From: Amycolatopsis japonica
GTDB lineage: Bacteria > Actinomycetota > Actinomycetes > Mycobacteriales > Pseudonocardiaceae
NCBI RefSeq assembly: GCF_000732925.1
Contig: NZ_CP008953.1
Location: 4,526,001-4,590,000 of the forward strand
Length of the DNA stretch: 64,000 nt
Direction: 5' to 3'
Positions 43,613 to 51,450 of this stretch are shown piece by piece. The position numbers and the translations under genes were made by a program. The notes beneath the pieces were generated by a model. It searched no databases. It was not told the DNA's origin and worked only from the letters and a program-made list of their open reading frames with translations. Numbering within the stretch: position 1 is the stretch's first letter; every line of letters starts with the position of its first letter.

Positions 43613-43631
43613 TTTGCTTAGCCTTGCCTAA
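43613..43631. promoter_or_regulatory. Iron box upstream of dhbA
   Basis: On the minus strand TTAGGCAAGGCTAAGCAAA matches the iron-box consensus at about 15 of 19 positions, including both half-site cores. It lies 23 nt before the dhbA GTG, where a bound repressor would block RNA polymerase. Confidence 0.7.
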
Positions 43632-43792
43632 GCTGGCGGGCCGAACCGGACAAAGCGAGGGACCGACACCGGTGATTCGGGCCACTCCTTCTTCAAGCCT
43701 GGACGGCAAAATTGCCGTCGTGCATGCGTTCCATGTGTGCATGGCCGCGGTCCGTGAAGTGCCGACGCAGCACCGGCCACCGAGTTGGTCGG

Positions 43793-43846
43793 GGTGGTCG
43801 TGAGTGGCGATTCGTGTTCTAACCCGAATCGCCACTCACGACCACC
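43793..43846. repeat. 22-bp-arm hairpin (CGAATCGCCACTCACGAC family)
   Basis: Arms 43793-43814 and 43825-43846 are perfect complements with a 10-nt loop. The word GCCACTCACGAC also occurs at 13766-13777 and twice more within the next 400 nt. Confidence 0.7.
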
Positions 43847-43866
43847 TGTATCGAGACGGTGGCTTC

Positions 43867-44015
43867 GCGTGATTGGGCGGACGGCACGTGTGATCCGACG
43901 GACGACACGTGTGATCCGACGGACGACACGCTCGCGGCGCAGCTTTCGCCGTGAGTCGTCCGTCCAGACACGCGTGTCGTCCATCTGATCACGTGTGCCG
44001 TCCATCCAGTCACAC
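43867..44015. repeat. Array of GGACGACACGTGTGATC-type repeats, direct then inverted
   Basis: A 21-bp unit occurs twice in perfect tandem (43885-43905 and 43906-43926) after a degenerate copy, and inverted copies (GTGTCGTCCATC, GTGCCGTCCATCC) follow from about 43950. The same unit family is present at 56.3 kb. It is not CRISPR: no spacers and too few units. Confidence 0.65.
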
Positions 44016-44113
44016 AAGACCGCCAGTAGGTACTCAGGACACGGTTGGTTCTGACCCGAATCGCCACTCACGACGCGTTCGGCGGGCTCGTTGCCGGCGC
44101 CGGGGCTCGCCTG

Positions 44114-44172
44114 AAGTACATGAAGGCCCCCTTCCTGTACCTAGGCGCAAGGAAGGGGGCCTTCATGTACTT
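44114..44172. terminator. Perfect 22-bp-arm hairpin (GAAGGCCCCCTTCC family)
   Basis: Arms 44114-44135 and 44151-44172 pair without mismatch around a 15-nt loop. It lies 50 nt downstream of the leftward lipoprotein gene's stop, so it can serve as its terminator. The core resembles the hairpin at 21354. Confidence 0.65.
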
Positions 44173-44221
44173 GGGCAGCTGAGACGCTCTTGGCCCTAAA
44201 CCGAATCGCCACACGCGCCCC

Positions 44222-44683
44222 CTAGCCAGGCAAGGGACAAGACAGCGGACCGCGCACGGATCCCCCGCCCTGCAACGTGATCTGCGCGCTTCCGCCGAAG
44301 GAATCCCTGGCGGTGCACACGATCTGATCGACCGCCTTCGACGACAACCCGGCGACGCCGACCGACAGCGTCACCGTGACCCCGTTCGGCGCGGGCGTCT
44401 GGTCCAGCACCGCCGTGCCGGTCGGGACTTCCGTGGTGTATTGCCGTTCCCGCTCGCTCTCGTCCGGTCCGGCGGCGAGCAGGTCGACGGGGCTTGCCGG
44501 GGGCAACTCCTCGGCGAGCGGGCGCAGCACCCGGACCGGTTGCCCACCGGACAGGAAGTAGAGCACCGCGGCGTTGGCGGGCCCCACCGGTGCGGGCGCG
44601 CCGGCGATCACGGCACTGGGCCGGACGCCGCAACCCGCGACCGTCGAGACGAGCAGAAGTGCCGCGAGCCAGGTCTTCCTCAT
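44222..44683 (-). CDS. Lipoprotein with GerMN-like domain, linked to a two-component system
   Basis: The 153-residue precursor has a lipobox STVAGC (Cys18). The mature part resembles the GerMN fold also found in LpqB (AAVLYFLSGGQPVRVLRPL, LLAAGPDESERERQYTTEVP, VTVTLSVGVAGL, DQIVCTARDSFG). Its ATG overlaps the histidine-kinase stop, so it is the third gene of a regulator-kinase-lipoprotein operon, the arrangement I recall for afsQ1-afsQ2 and its lipoprotein in Streptomyces. It likely modulates sensing at the outer face of the membrane. Confidence 0.78.
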   Translation of the reverse strand: MRKTWLAALLLVSTVAGCGVRPSAVIAGAPAPVGPANAAVLYFLSGGQPVRVLRPLAEELPPASPVDLLAAGPDESERERQYTTEVPTGTAVLDQTPAPNGVTVTLSVGVAGLSSKAVDQIVCTARDSFGGSAQITLQGGGSVRGPLSCPLPG

Positions 44684-46086
44684 GCCGTCCCTCCCCGCCG
44701 GGGCAAGCGCAGGGTGAACACCGCGCCGCCGTCGGTACCGTTGGCCGCGCTCAACATCCCGCCGTGCAGACGGGCGTTCTCCCAGGCGATCGCCAGCCCG
44801 AGTCCACTGCCGCCGGACCTCGCCCTCGCCGAATCCGCCTTGTAGAACCGGTCGAACACGTGCGGCAGCACCTCGGGCGCCAGTCCGGGACCACGATCCG
44901 AGACCTCCACCGTGATCTGCTCCCCCGCTTCGGAAAGCCGGAGCGAGACCGGCTTTTCCCCGTGCCGCAACGCGTTCCCGACCAGATTCGCCACGATGAC
45001 GTCCACCCGCCGGGGATCCCACTCGGCGAAGATCCCGGAGGGCAGATCTCCCTCCACCTCGCCCGTCCAGCCCCGGATGCGCAGGCTCGCCGTGATCACC
45101 TCGGCGACGTCGACCTCTTCCCGTGCCAGCGCGGCTGCCCCGGCGTCGAAGCGGGAGACCTCGATGAGGTCGTTCACCAGCCGCGTCAGGTTGTGCGTCT
45201 CCTCGATGCTCATCTTCGCCGCGCGCCCGGCGTCCCCCGGCAGACTCGACGCCTCCTGCTCCAGCACGTCCGCGACCGCGGTCATCGCGGCCAGCGGGGT
45301 GCGCAGTTCGTGCGAGACGTCGGCGACGAACCGCCGCGCGTCGGCTTCCATCCGTTCCAGCTCCCCGACGTGGCGTTCCAGCGATTCGGCCGTCTCGTTG
45401 AACGTCCGCGCCACCCCGGCCAGTTCGTCCGAGCCGCGGACGCCGACCCGCGCCCGCAGGTCGCCCTCGCCCAGCCGCCGCGCCGCGTCACCCAGTTCCC
45501 GCACCGGCCGCAGGACACCGCGGGCGGCCAGCAGCGCCAGCCCGATGGCGAAAACGAGCGCCACGCCGCCGATCAGCCAGGCGCGCGTGGCGAGTTCGTC
45601 GATACTCGTCGCCTCCGGCACCATGCTGCGCGCGATATAGGCCTCGATACCCGAATCCCGTTGCTGCCCACCGGGAAGCAACACCGTGAACCTCGTGCCC
45701 ACCACCAGCATCGGCGTGCCGCCGGCGTCGACCCGTTGCCAGGCGACGTTTCCGGCCCGGACCCGCTCGCGAAGCTCCGGTGAGATCAGCGACCGCATCT
45801 GCTGGTTCCCGCTGGCCCTGTCCTCGAACAGGACCAGCGAGCTCAGCTGACGATCGGACAGTTCGCCGCTGATCCGGCTCAGCGTCCCGTCACCCGGCGG
45901 CAGCGGGCCGAGCGGGAACAGCGCGGTGGCCTTGTCGACCAGCACGCGGGCGGTGGCGTCCTGAGCCTGCTGGAGGATCAGGGTCCGGGACTGGACGTAG
46001 CCGCCTCCGGCGACCGTCGCCGCGGTGATCACGACCAGCAGACTGAACGCCAGGAGCAGCCGGGTGCGCAGACCCCCAAGCTTCAC
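44680..46086 (-). CDS. Sensor histidine kinase (AfsQ2-like, HAMP/HisKA)
   Basis: The 468-residue kinase has an N-terminal helix (8-28), an external loop of about 135 residues, a second helix near 165-185, a HAMP linker, the H-box VADVSHELRTPLA (His about 257) and a HATPase domain with the N box LVGNALRHG, DRGPGLAP and GGSGLGLAIA. The GTG at 46086 overlaps the response-regulator stop. It should autophosphorylate in response to an envelope signal and pass the phosphate to the upstream-encoded OmpR-type regulator. Confidence 0.9.
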   Translation of the reverse strand: MKLGGLRTRLLLAFSLLVVITAATVAGGGYVQSRTLILQQAQDATARVLVDKATALFPLGPLPPGDGTLSRISGELSDRQLSSLVLFEDRASGNQQMRSLISPELRERVRAGNVAWQRVDAGGTPMLVVGTRFTVLLPGGQQRDSGIEAYIARSMVPEATSIDELATRAWLIGGVALVFAIGLALLAARGVLRPVRELGDAARRLGEGDLRARVGVRGSDELAGVARTFNETAESLERHVGELERMEADARRFVADVSHELRTPLAAMTAVADVLEQEASSLPGDAGRAAKMSIEETHNLTRLVNDLIEVSRFDAGAAALAREEVDVAEVITASLRIRGWTGEVEGDLPSGIFAEWDPRRVDVIVANLVGNALRHGEKPVSLRLSEAGEQITVEVSDRGPGLAPEVLPHVFDRFYKADSARARSGGSGLGLAIAWENARLHGGMLSAANGTDGGAVFTLRLPRRGGTA

Positions 46087-46775
46087 AGCGGCCCGAACCG
46101 GTAGCCGAACCCGCGGACCGTCTGCACGTACACCGGCGCGGACGAGTCGTCCTCGATCTTCGCGCGCAGCCGCTGCACACAGGCGTCGACGACCCGGGAA
46201 TCGCCGAAGTAGCCGTGCTCCCACACGCTTTCCAGAAGGTACTGGCGGCTGAGCACCCGTCCGGGGACCTGGGTGAGTTCGAGCAGCAGCCGCAGTTCGG
46301 TCGGGGCGAGGGCGAGCGGCTTGTCCGCCTTGGTCACCGTCAGCCCGGCACGGTCGATGCCGAGATCGCCGTGACGCTCGATCTCGACGGGCGCGGGCAC
46401 CGCGGGCGCCGGTTGCCCGGTGCGGCGCAGCACCGCGCGGATCCTGGCCTCCAATACCTGGGCCCTGGCGGGTTTGACCACGTAGTCGTCCGCGCCGGCG
46501 GCGAGCCCGGCCACCACGTCGATGTCCTCGTTGCGCGCGGTGAGCATGATGATCGGCAGATCGCCCGCCGCGCGGATGCGGCGGCAGACCTCGAAGCCGT
46601 CGAGTCCGGGCAGCATGAGGTCCAGCACGACGATGTCCGGCGGCCGTGAAGCGAGCCGGGCGAGGCCCTCCTCGCCGGTGGCCACCGCGTCGACCGCGTG
46701 GCCGCGTCCGCCCAGCGCCATGCTGAGCCCGTCACGCACGGCTTGGTCGTCCTCGATGAGCAGCACCCTGGGCAT
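46083..46775 (-). CDS. OmpR-family response regulator (AfsQ1-like)
   Basis: The 230-residue regulator has the acidic pair LIEDDQ, phosphoacceptor Asp52 in VVLDLMLPGLDGFEV, the YVVKPAR lysine and a C-terminal winged helix (LALAPTELRLLLELTQVPGRVLSR, DACVQRLRAKIEDD, VRGFGYRFGPL). The sequence style (RNEDIDVVAGLAAGADDYV and the HGYFGDSRVVDACVQ block) is closest, from memory, to AfsQ1, which controls antibiotic and nitrogen-related genes in Streptomyces. ATG 46775 is used; the longer frame upstream covers the divergent promoter region. Confidence 0.9.
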   Translation of the reverse strand: MPRVLLIEDDQAVRDGLSMALGGRGHAVDAVATGEEGLARLASRPPDIVVLDLMLPGLDGFEVCRRIRAAGDLPIIMLTARNEDIDVVAGLAAGADDYVVKPARAQVLEARIRAVLRRTGQPAPAVPAPVEIERHGDLGIDRAGLTVTKADKPLALAPTELRLLLELTQVPGRVLSRQYLLESVWEHGYFGDSRVVDACVQRLRAKIEDDSSAPVYVQTVRGFGYRFGPL

Positions 46776-46863
46776 GCCGACGACTATCGCAGCGCCGGAC
46801 GGAATCCGCTCGTCCATGACACGCCATGGTGCCCGCCCTGTTTCCGCGGAACGTCCACGGAAT

Positions 46864-46879
46864 GTCATCGTTGCGTCAC
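46864..46879. promoter_or_regulatory. Direct repeat GTCAT-N6-GTCAC, candidate AfsQ1-type site
   Basis: Two GTnA(T/C) boxes lie 11 bp apart in the divergent region between the response regulator and the carboxypeptidase. This is the form recorded for AfsQ1 binding (GTnAC-N6-GTnAC), with one mismatch. It could serve autoregulation or control of the carboxypeptidase gene. Confidence 0.4.
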
Positions 46880-46971
46880 GACGTGATCCGTGCGGAACGG
46901 TGACATTTTCGTCGGCGTCCGCGCACTTCGCCGCGATCGGGTTCGGACAGGCGGCGGCGACCGTTGACGGC

Positions 46972-47472
46972 ATGAAAGAACTCGTGCTCGCGGCGATCAC
47001 CCGCGTCCTCGCGGTACTGCTGCTGATCCCGGCGTGGCTGGCCTCCCCCAGCCAGGCCCGCCGTCTCGCCTGCGGATGGGCGCTGTCGCTGCGCTTCCCC
47101 GCCGAGAACCTCGCCGGGCTCACCCCCGGAACACTCGCCGCGTTCACCGACGCCAGAACCGAGGCGTTCTGGCGGCATCGCACGCTCCTCGGCGTCACCT
47201 CGGGACATCGCGACGCCGCCGAGCAGCATCGGCTGTTCCTCGCCGAGGCCGGGCGAAAGCGGGTCTTGCCGCCCAAGGATTCCGCGCACGTCCGAGGCAC
47301 CGCGCTGGACGTCCGGCCGCGTGAGGGCGCGCAGTGGCTGGAAGACCACGGCGCCCGCTTCGCCCTCTACCGGATCTACGACAACGAATGGTGGCATTTC
47401 GAGTACCGGCCCGGCGAGGCTCCGCCCGCACGGTTGCCGCATCCGGGCTGGCAGGCCGGTGTCAGCCGGTGA
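46972..47472 (+). CDS. VanY-like D-alanyl-D-alanine carboxypeptidase (M15B)
   Basis: A 166-residue protein with a hydrophobic N-terminal anchor (residues 5-25) and the M15 zinc-site motifs: SAHVRGTALDV (about 103-113; His and Asp ligands) and EWWHFEY (about 139-145; catalytic Glu and His ligand). It should remove the terminal D-Ala from peptidoglycan stems outside the membrane. It is divergent from an envelope-type two-component system that may regulate it. The family is used both for routine wall trimming and for low-level glycopeptide tolerance; nothing here distinguishes these. Confidence 0.85.
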   Translation: MKELVLAAITRVLAVLLLIPAWLASPSQARRLACGWALSLRFPAENLAGLTPGTLAAFTDARTEAFWRHRTLLGVTSGHRDAAEQHRLFLAEAGRKRVLPPKDSAHVRGTALDVRPREGAQWLEDHGARFALYRIYDNEWWHFEYRPGEAPPARLPHPGWQAGVSR

Positions 47473-48463
47473 CGGTGATCCGCGGCGCCAGCGCCGCCAG
47501 GAAACCGGGCGCGTCGAAGATCTCGCCCGCCGAAACGACCCCGGTGGCCTTGACCCGCCCGTCGAGCACGCGCTGCACGGCCTCCACCACCAGCGGCGCC
47601 GTGATCGCGTAGATGTCCTGGCCCCGCGCGACGATCCGCCGTTCCTCACCGCCGGACCGCACGACGACGTCGACCACGAACTCCTCGGCGGACGGGCCGT
47701 CCGCGGCACGTGTCGGCGTCTCGGGCGTCACCACCTCGCGGGCCGCGTTCACGGTCATGTACGTGGTCACTTCGGGGATGTCGAGGTGGCTCGGGACGGT
47801 GACGACGTCGGCCATCGTGAACTCGCCGAGCACGGCGCGGGTCCCGAACGGCGCGGGGAAGTCCCAGTCCAGCTCCGGCAGCGCGTCCTCGCGGCGTTCG
47901 ATCCGGCCGCCGGAGAACCGGATCCGCTTGCCGTCACGTCGTTCCCGCGAGACCTTGCCCGCCGCGCGGGTCCCCTCCGTCGGATGCCAGCTGCTCAGCG
48001 CGTACGCGATATGCGCTTCGTCCGCGGAAGTCCACTCACCCATCGCGGCGGTGACCATCAGGTCGCCGAGCCCGCCGAAGAACGCCATCGCCGGGATCAC
48101 CGTTGCTCCCCCGGCACGCTCGCCGAAGTCCGCGAAGGTGTCCATGTTCGCTTCGAGTTCCGCGGCCACGTCCAGGTACGGGACGCCGGCCCGCAGCGCC
48201 GCTTCGATCACCGGCGCTGCGGTGTCGGCGAACGGCCCGGCCGCGTTGATCACCGCGTCCGCGCCCGCGAACGCGCGGTCGAGCGAAGCCGGGTCGTCGA
48301 CCGAAGCCTGGCGGATCTCGACGTCGGACCAAGGCAGGCCGCGCAGTTTGGCCTCGTCGCGCCCCACCGCGAGCACGCCGAAGCCCCGCTCGCGCAATTC
48401 CGCCACCACGAACCGCCCGGTGTGCCCGTAGGCCCCGAACACCGCGACGTCGTACGTACCCAT
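47462..48463 (-). CDS. Saccharopine dehydrogenase-like NAD(P) oxidoreductase
   Basis: The 333-residue protein starts with a Rossmann motif VAVFGAYGHTGRFVVAEL, then NAAGPFADTAAPVIEAALRAGVPYLDVAAELE, typical of the saccharopine-dehydrogenase/trans-acting enoyl-reductase group. The substrate half has no recognised signature. ATG 48463 is preceded by AGGAGA; the much longer open frame running upstream crosses the AraC-type gene and is an artefact. It is divergent from the GlxA-type regulator, which probably controls it. Substrate unknown. Confidence 0.8.
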   Translation of the reverse strand: MGTYDVAVFGAYGHTGRFVVAELRERGFGVLAVGRDEAKLRGLPWSDVEIRQASVDDPASLDRAFAGADAVINAAGPFADTAAPVIEAALRAGVPYLDVAAELEANMDTFADFGERAGGATVIPAMAFFGGLGDLMVTAAMGEWTSADEAHIAYALSSWHPTEGTRAAGKVSRERRDGKRIRFSGGRIERREDALPELDWDFPAPFGTRAVLGEFTMADVVTVPSHLDIPEVTTYMTVNAAREVVTPETPTRAADGPSAEEFVVDVVVRSGGEERRIVARGQDIYAITAPLVVEAVQRVLDGRVKATGVVSAGEIFDAPGFLAALAPRITVTG

Positions 48464-48549
48464 GATTTCTCCTGCCCTCGGTCGATCCACTGTGGACCAT
48501 CCTGTCGGCGGAGCCCGCCGATCGACAGTGTCCGGAACGCCATCATGCG

Positions 48550-48555
48550 TACACT
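48550..48555 (+). promoter_or_regulatory. -10 element of a leaderless transcript
   Basis: TACACT (TAnnnT) is followed after exactly 7 nt by the ATG at 48563. No ribosome site lies between, and a -35 is not obvious. Confidence 0.5.
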
Positions 48556-48562
48556 TTCGGAC

Positions 48563-49483
48563 ATGAGTACGGTCGCCCTCGCCGCCACGGACGGCATGCT
48601 GCAGTTCGAGCTGTCCATCGCCCACGAGGTCTTCGACACGGGCCTGTACGAATTCGGGGTCTACGGCGCGGAGCCGGTGAAAGTCGGGCGTTTCCTGCTC
48701 GAACCGGATCACGGGCTCGATCGCCTCGCGCGCGCCGGCACCGTCATCGTCCCCGGCTGGGCCGACATCGACGTCGATCCGCCCGCGGACCTGGTCGAGG
48801 CCGTCCGTGCCGCCCACGAAGCGGGCGCGCGGGTCGCCTCCCTGTGCACGGGCGCGTTCGTCCTGGCGGCCGCCGGCCTGCTCGACGGCCGCCGCGCGAC
48901 CACGCATTGGGCGCACACCGACGTCCTCGCCGCCCGGTATCCCTCGATCGAGGTCGATCCCGACGTCCTCTACGTCGACAACGGCAGCGTGCTGACCTCG
49001 GCGGGCAAGGCCGCCGCGATGGACCTGTGCCTGCACCTGGTCCGTCGCGACCACGGTTCGGCGGTCGCGAACACCGTCGCCCGCCGTCTGGTCGTCCCGC
49101 CGCACCGCGCGGGCGGGCAGGCCCAGTTCGTCACCACCCCGGTTCCCGACCAGGACGACCATCCGCTCGGCGGGCTGCTCCCCTGGATCACCGAGCGGCT
49201 GGACCGGCCGCTGACCGTCGAGGACCTCGCACGGCAGGCCAGCATGAGTTCCCGCAACCTGGCCCGGCATTTCCGGTCGGCGACTGGGACGACGCCGCTC
49301 CGCTGGCTGCTGACCCAGCGCATCCGCCGCGCGCAGGAACTCCTGGAGCGGACCGACGACAGCGTCGACCTGATCGCGGAGGCCACCGGGATGGGCACTG
49401 CCGCCACTTTGCGGCGGCACTTCAACCGGACGGTCGGTGTGCCGCCGGACAGCTACCGCCGCACCTTCCGCGCGGCTAAATGA
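48563..49483 (+). CDS. GlxA-family transcriptional regulator (DJ-1/PfpI + AraC HTH)
   Basis: The N-terminal 180 residues form a DJ-1/PfpI-type amidotransferase-like domain with the nucleophile-elbow segment VASLCTGAFVLAAAG; the Cys is kept. Residues 205-300 are an AraC double helix-turn-helix (LTVEDLARQASMSSRNLARHF and DLIAEATGMGTAATLRRHFNR). Such proteins are ligand-responsive activators or repressors. ATG 48563 is chosen because of the -10 element 7 nt upstream; an ATG at 48545 would sit upstream of that element. Divergent from the saccharopine-dehydrogenase-like gene. Confidence 0.87.
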   Translation: MSTVALAATDGMLQFELSIAHEVFDTGLYEFGVYGAEPVKVGRFLLEPDHGLDRLARAGTVIVPGWADIDVDPPADLVEAVRAAHEAGARVASLCTGAFVLAAAGLLDGRRATTHWAHTDVLAARYPSIEVDPDVLYVDNGSVLTSAGKAAAMDLCLHLVRRDHGSAVANTVARRLVVPPHRAGGQAQFVTTPVPDQDDHPLGGLLPWITERLDRPLTVEDLARQASMSSRNLARHFRSATGTTPLRWLLTQRIRRAQELLERTDDSVDLIAEATGMGTAATLRRHFNRTVGVPPDSYRRTFRAAK

Positions 49484-49572
49484 TCGGTCTCGGACAGTTT
49501 CCCTCCCGCGAGGGGCCGAGCCAGGACCTCGGAGGGAGCCCGGCCGACGATCATCCGGCGAGGCTTGAGGGC

Positions 49573-50622
49573 ATGATCCGCACCGTCCCAAGAAGAGCCT
49601 CCCGGCATGACGAAGAGCATGCCGCGCCCGCCACCACGGGCAGCCAGGGCAGCGCCGCCGCGAGGAAGCCGACTACCTGGAGTTCACGGACGCCGCGTGC
49701 CCTGCTGGCATGGTCCTTGCTGTACAGCGCGCTCCAGGCGTACTGGACGTTCGTCGCCAGTCCACCCCGGATGTCGCCGGTGGGCGTCGACCTGATCGCG
49801 TTCTCCGGATGGAAGGCGATCATGCTCAGCCTCGCCGGGGCGACGATCACCTTCGCCCTGGGGCGAGGTGGGCAGCGGGCCGCTGTGCAGCGGGTCCTGG
49901 TGATCGCGTCCTGGGCGGTGAGCGGGATGCTGGTCGTGGCTGCCGCCCTGTTCCTGCTGGACGTGGTGGGCGGACTACTGCCCGGTATAGGCGTGCAGTT
50001 CTTTCCACTCGGCTTCCTCAGCCGCACCGCATGCCTGGTGGGAGCAGCACTGATGGCAATGGTGGCCATGACACACACGAGGCGGCTGCGCGGCGCTTGC
50101 GCGGCCTGCGGGCGCATCGGCGCGACTCCCCGGATGGAGCGCACACCGGCGTGGGCGAGTGTGGCGGCCTATCTCGCCACCGCGGGCTGCGCCGTACGGA
50201 TCGGCGCTCAACTCGTGGTGGGGTTCGACAGCGGAGGACTGGGAGTCGGTGTCTCTCTGGTGCTGTTCGAAATCGGGTTCGTTCTCTCGGGCACGTTGCT
50301 GCCGTGGGCGCTGGTCCACGACTGGGGCAGGATCTTTCCCCGCTGGGTGCCGGGCCTCGCCGGTCGTCGGGTGCCGCGCTGGCTGGTGCTGGGCCCGGCC
50401 GCCGGCATCTCGATCGCGATGATCGTGTACTTCGGGATGATCCTCACCAACATGGCCGGGATCCTGCTGAGCGGCGCGAACGACCTCGGCTTCGGCAAGG
50501 GACTGCCGGACGCGTTTTATTGGGTGTCCGTGCCCGTGTACTGGCTGTGGGGCGCTGCCCTCGGATTCGCCGCCCTCGGCTACGGTCGCCGCACCCGTCC
50601 CCGCTGCCGCCAGTGCGGCTAG
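49573..50622 (+). CDS. Polytopic membrane protein of unknown function
   Basis: After about 40 hydrophilic residues the 349-residue protein has roughly seven to eight hydrophobic helices. Cysteine pairs occur in the loop GACAACGRIG and at the C-terminus RCRQCG, which could bind a metal or form disulfides. I recognise no family. ATG 49573 lies after TTGAGGG. It overlaps the convergent SGNH gene by 4 nt. No functional link to neighbours can be read. Confidence 0.6.
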   Translation: MIRTVPRRASRHDEEHAAPATTGSQGSAAARKPTTWSSRTPRALLAWSLLYSALQAYWTFVASPPRMSPVGVDLIAFSGWKAIMLSLAGATITFALGRGGQRAAVQRVLVIASWAVSGMLVVAAALFLLDVVGGLLPGIGVQFFPLGFLSRTACLVGAALMAMVAMTHTRRLRGACAACGRIGATPRMERTPAWASVAAYLATAGCAVRIGAQLVVGFDSGGLGVGVSLVLFEIGFVLSGTLLPWALVHDWGRIFPRWVPGLAGRRVPRWLVLGPAAGISIAMIVYFGMILTNMAGILLSGANDLGFGKGLPDAFYWVSVPVYWLWGAALGFAALGYGRRTRPRCRQCG

Positions 50623-51440
50623 CGCAGCCGTGCCGTGATCAGGTCCGCGACGGCCGCCATCCCTGCCTCGTTCGGGTGGTACGGCACGCGACCCTGCGCG
50701 GTCGTGTAGCGCTCCATCCACGGAACGGCGGCGCAGGCGTCGTGGTCGGCGCTGGCCGCGGCCGCCGGGATCAGGGTGGCCCGCTCGTCGCGCGCCGCCC
50801 GCCGGGTCGCCGCCGCCAGCCGGTCCGCCACCTCGCGTTCGAAGGCGAGTTGCTCCGGCGTGAGCGGAACGCCGTCGCAGGCGGGCCTGTCGCCCGGAAC
50901 GATCGTCAGGTAGTCGACGACCAGCACCCGTGCCCGCGGCGCGCGCCGATGGACCGCCGCGACGACGGCGCCGATCTTCTCGTGCACCGTGGTGAGCGCC
51001 GTGCGGACGGCGTTCCGGTCGACCTGGCCGCAGTTCGCGCCGCCGGTGTTCTGGCAGCCGTAGGTGAACAGGCTCCCGACGTAGCCGACGTCGTTGCCGC
51101 CGATGGTGATCGTCACGAGCCGCGTGTCCCGGGTGACGGCCTCGATCTGCGGCGGCTGCCCGGCCTGTCCGGCGGACAGGATGTTCGCCGTCGTCGCGCC
51201 GCTGCAGGTGACATCGGTGAGGGCCAGACCGCGTTGCCCGGCGACGAGACTCGCGTAGTTCTTCGTCGAACGTCCGCACGCCGCCGGGATTCCTGGCTGC
51301 TGCGGCGGGATTCCCGGCCCCGCCGCGAAGGAACTGCCCATCGCGACATAGCGGGCAGGCGCGTCCGCCTGCGCCGGCGGAGTGGCCAGAAGGGCGACCG
51401 AGGCCGCGGCGAGCACCGCGGCGGATATCCGCTTGAACAT
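50619..51440 (-). CDS. Secreted SGNH/GDSL hydrolase (esterase/lipase)
   Basis: A cleavable signal peptide (MFKRISAAVLAAASVALLATPPAQADA) precedes the SGNH fold. Block I reads MGSSFAAG (GSS in place of GDS), block III TIGGNDVGY, and block V YHPNEAGM supplies the His. Several cysteines suggest disulfides, as in Streptomyces secreted lipases. It should hydrolyse extracellular esters. It begins 10 nt after the carboxyltransferase stop on the same strand, with AAGGGG before the ATG, so cotranscription with the malonate operon is possible. Confidence 0.87.
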   Translation of the reverse strand: MFKRISAAVLAAASVALLATPPAQADAPARYVAMGSSFAAGPGIPPQQPGIPAACGRSTKNYASLVAGQRGLALTDVTCSGATTANILSAGQAGQPPQIEAVTRDTRLVTITIGGNDVGYVGSLFTYGCQNTGGANCGQVDRNAVRTALTTVHEKIGAVVAAVHRRAPRARVLVVDYLTIVPGDRPACDGVPLTPEQLAFEREVADRLAAATRRAARDERATLIPAAAASADHDACAAVPWMERYTTAQGRVPYHPNEAGMAAVADLITARLR

Positions 51441-51450
51441 GTCGAACCCC

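Larger units (their letters stand above)
43632..44221. other. Repeat-rich intergenic spacer at the edge of the siderophore locus
   Basis: These 590 bases hold no supported gene. They contain three separate repeat structures, listed individually, and a further half copy of the CGAATCGCCACTCACGAC word near 44056-44074 plus another at 44203. The concentration marks a boundary between the iron-acquisition locus and the envelope genes. Confidence 0.65.

Noticed and set aside
43867..44015. Direct repeats considered as a CRISPR array
   Set aside because: Only two perfect tandem units without spacers, inverted copies on the other side, and no cas genes.
44222..45022. Longer start for the GerMN-like lipoprotein gene
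   Set aside because: The extension is an alternative frame of the histidine kinase; the ATG at 44683 starts a signal peptide with a lipobox and overlaps the kinase stop.
47462..49591. A 709-codon frame joining the saccharopine-dehydrogenase-like gene to further upstream sequence
   Set aside because: The upstream part is antisense to the AraC-type regulator gene. The real start at 48463 has a good ribosome site and begins the Rossmann motif.
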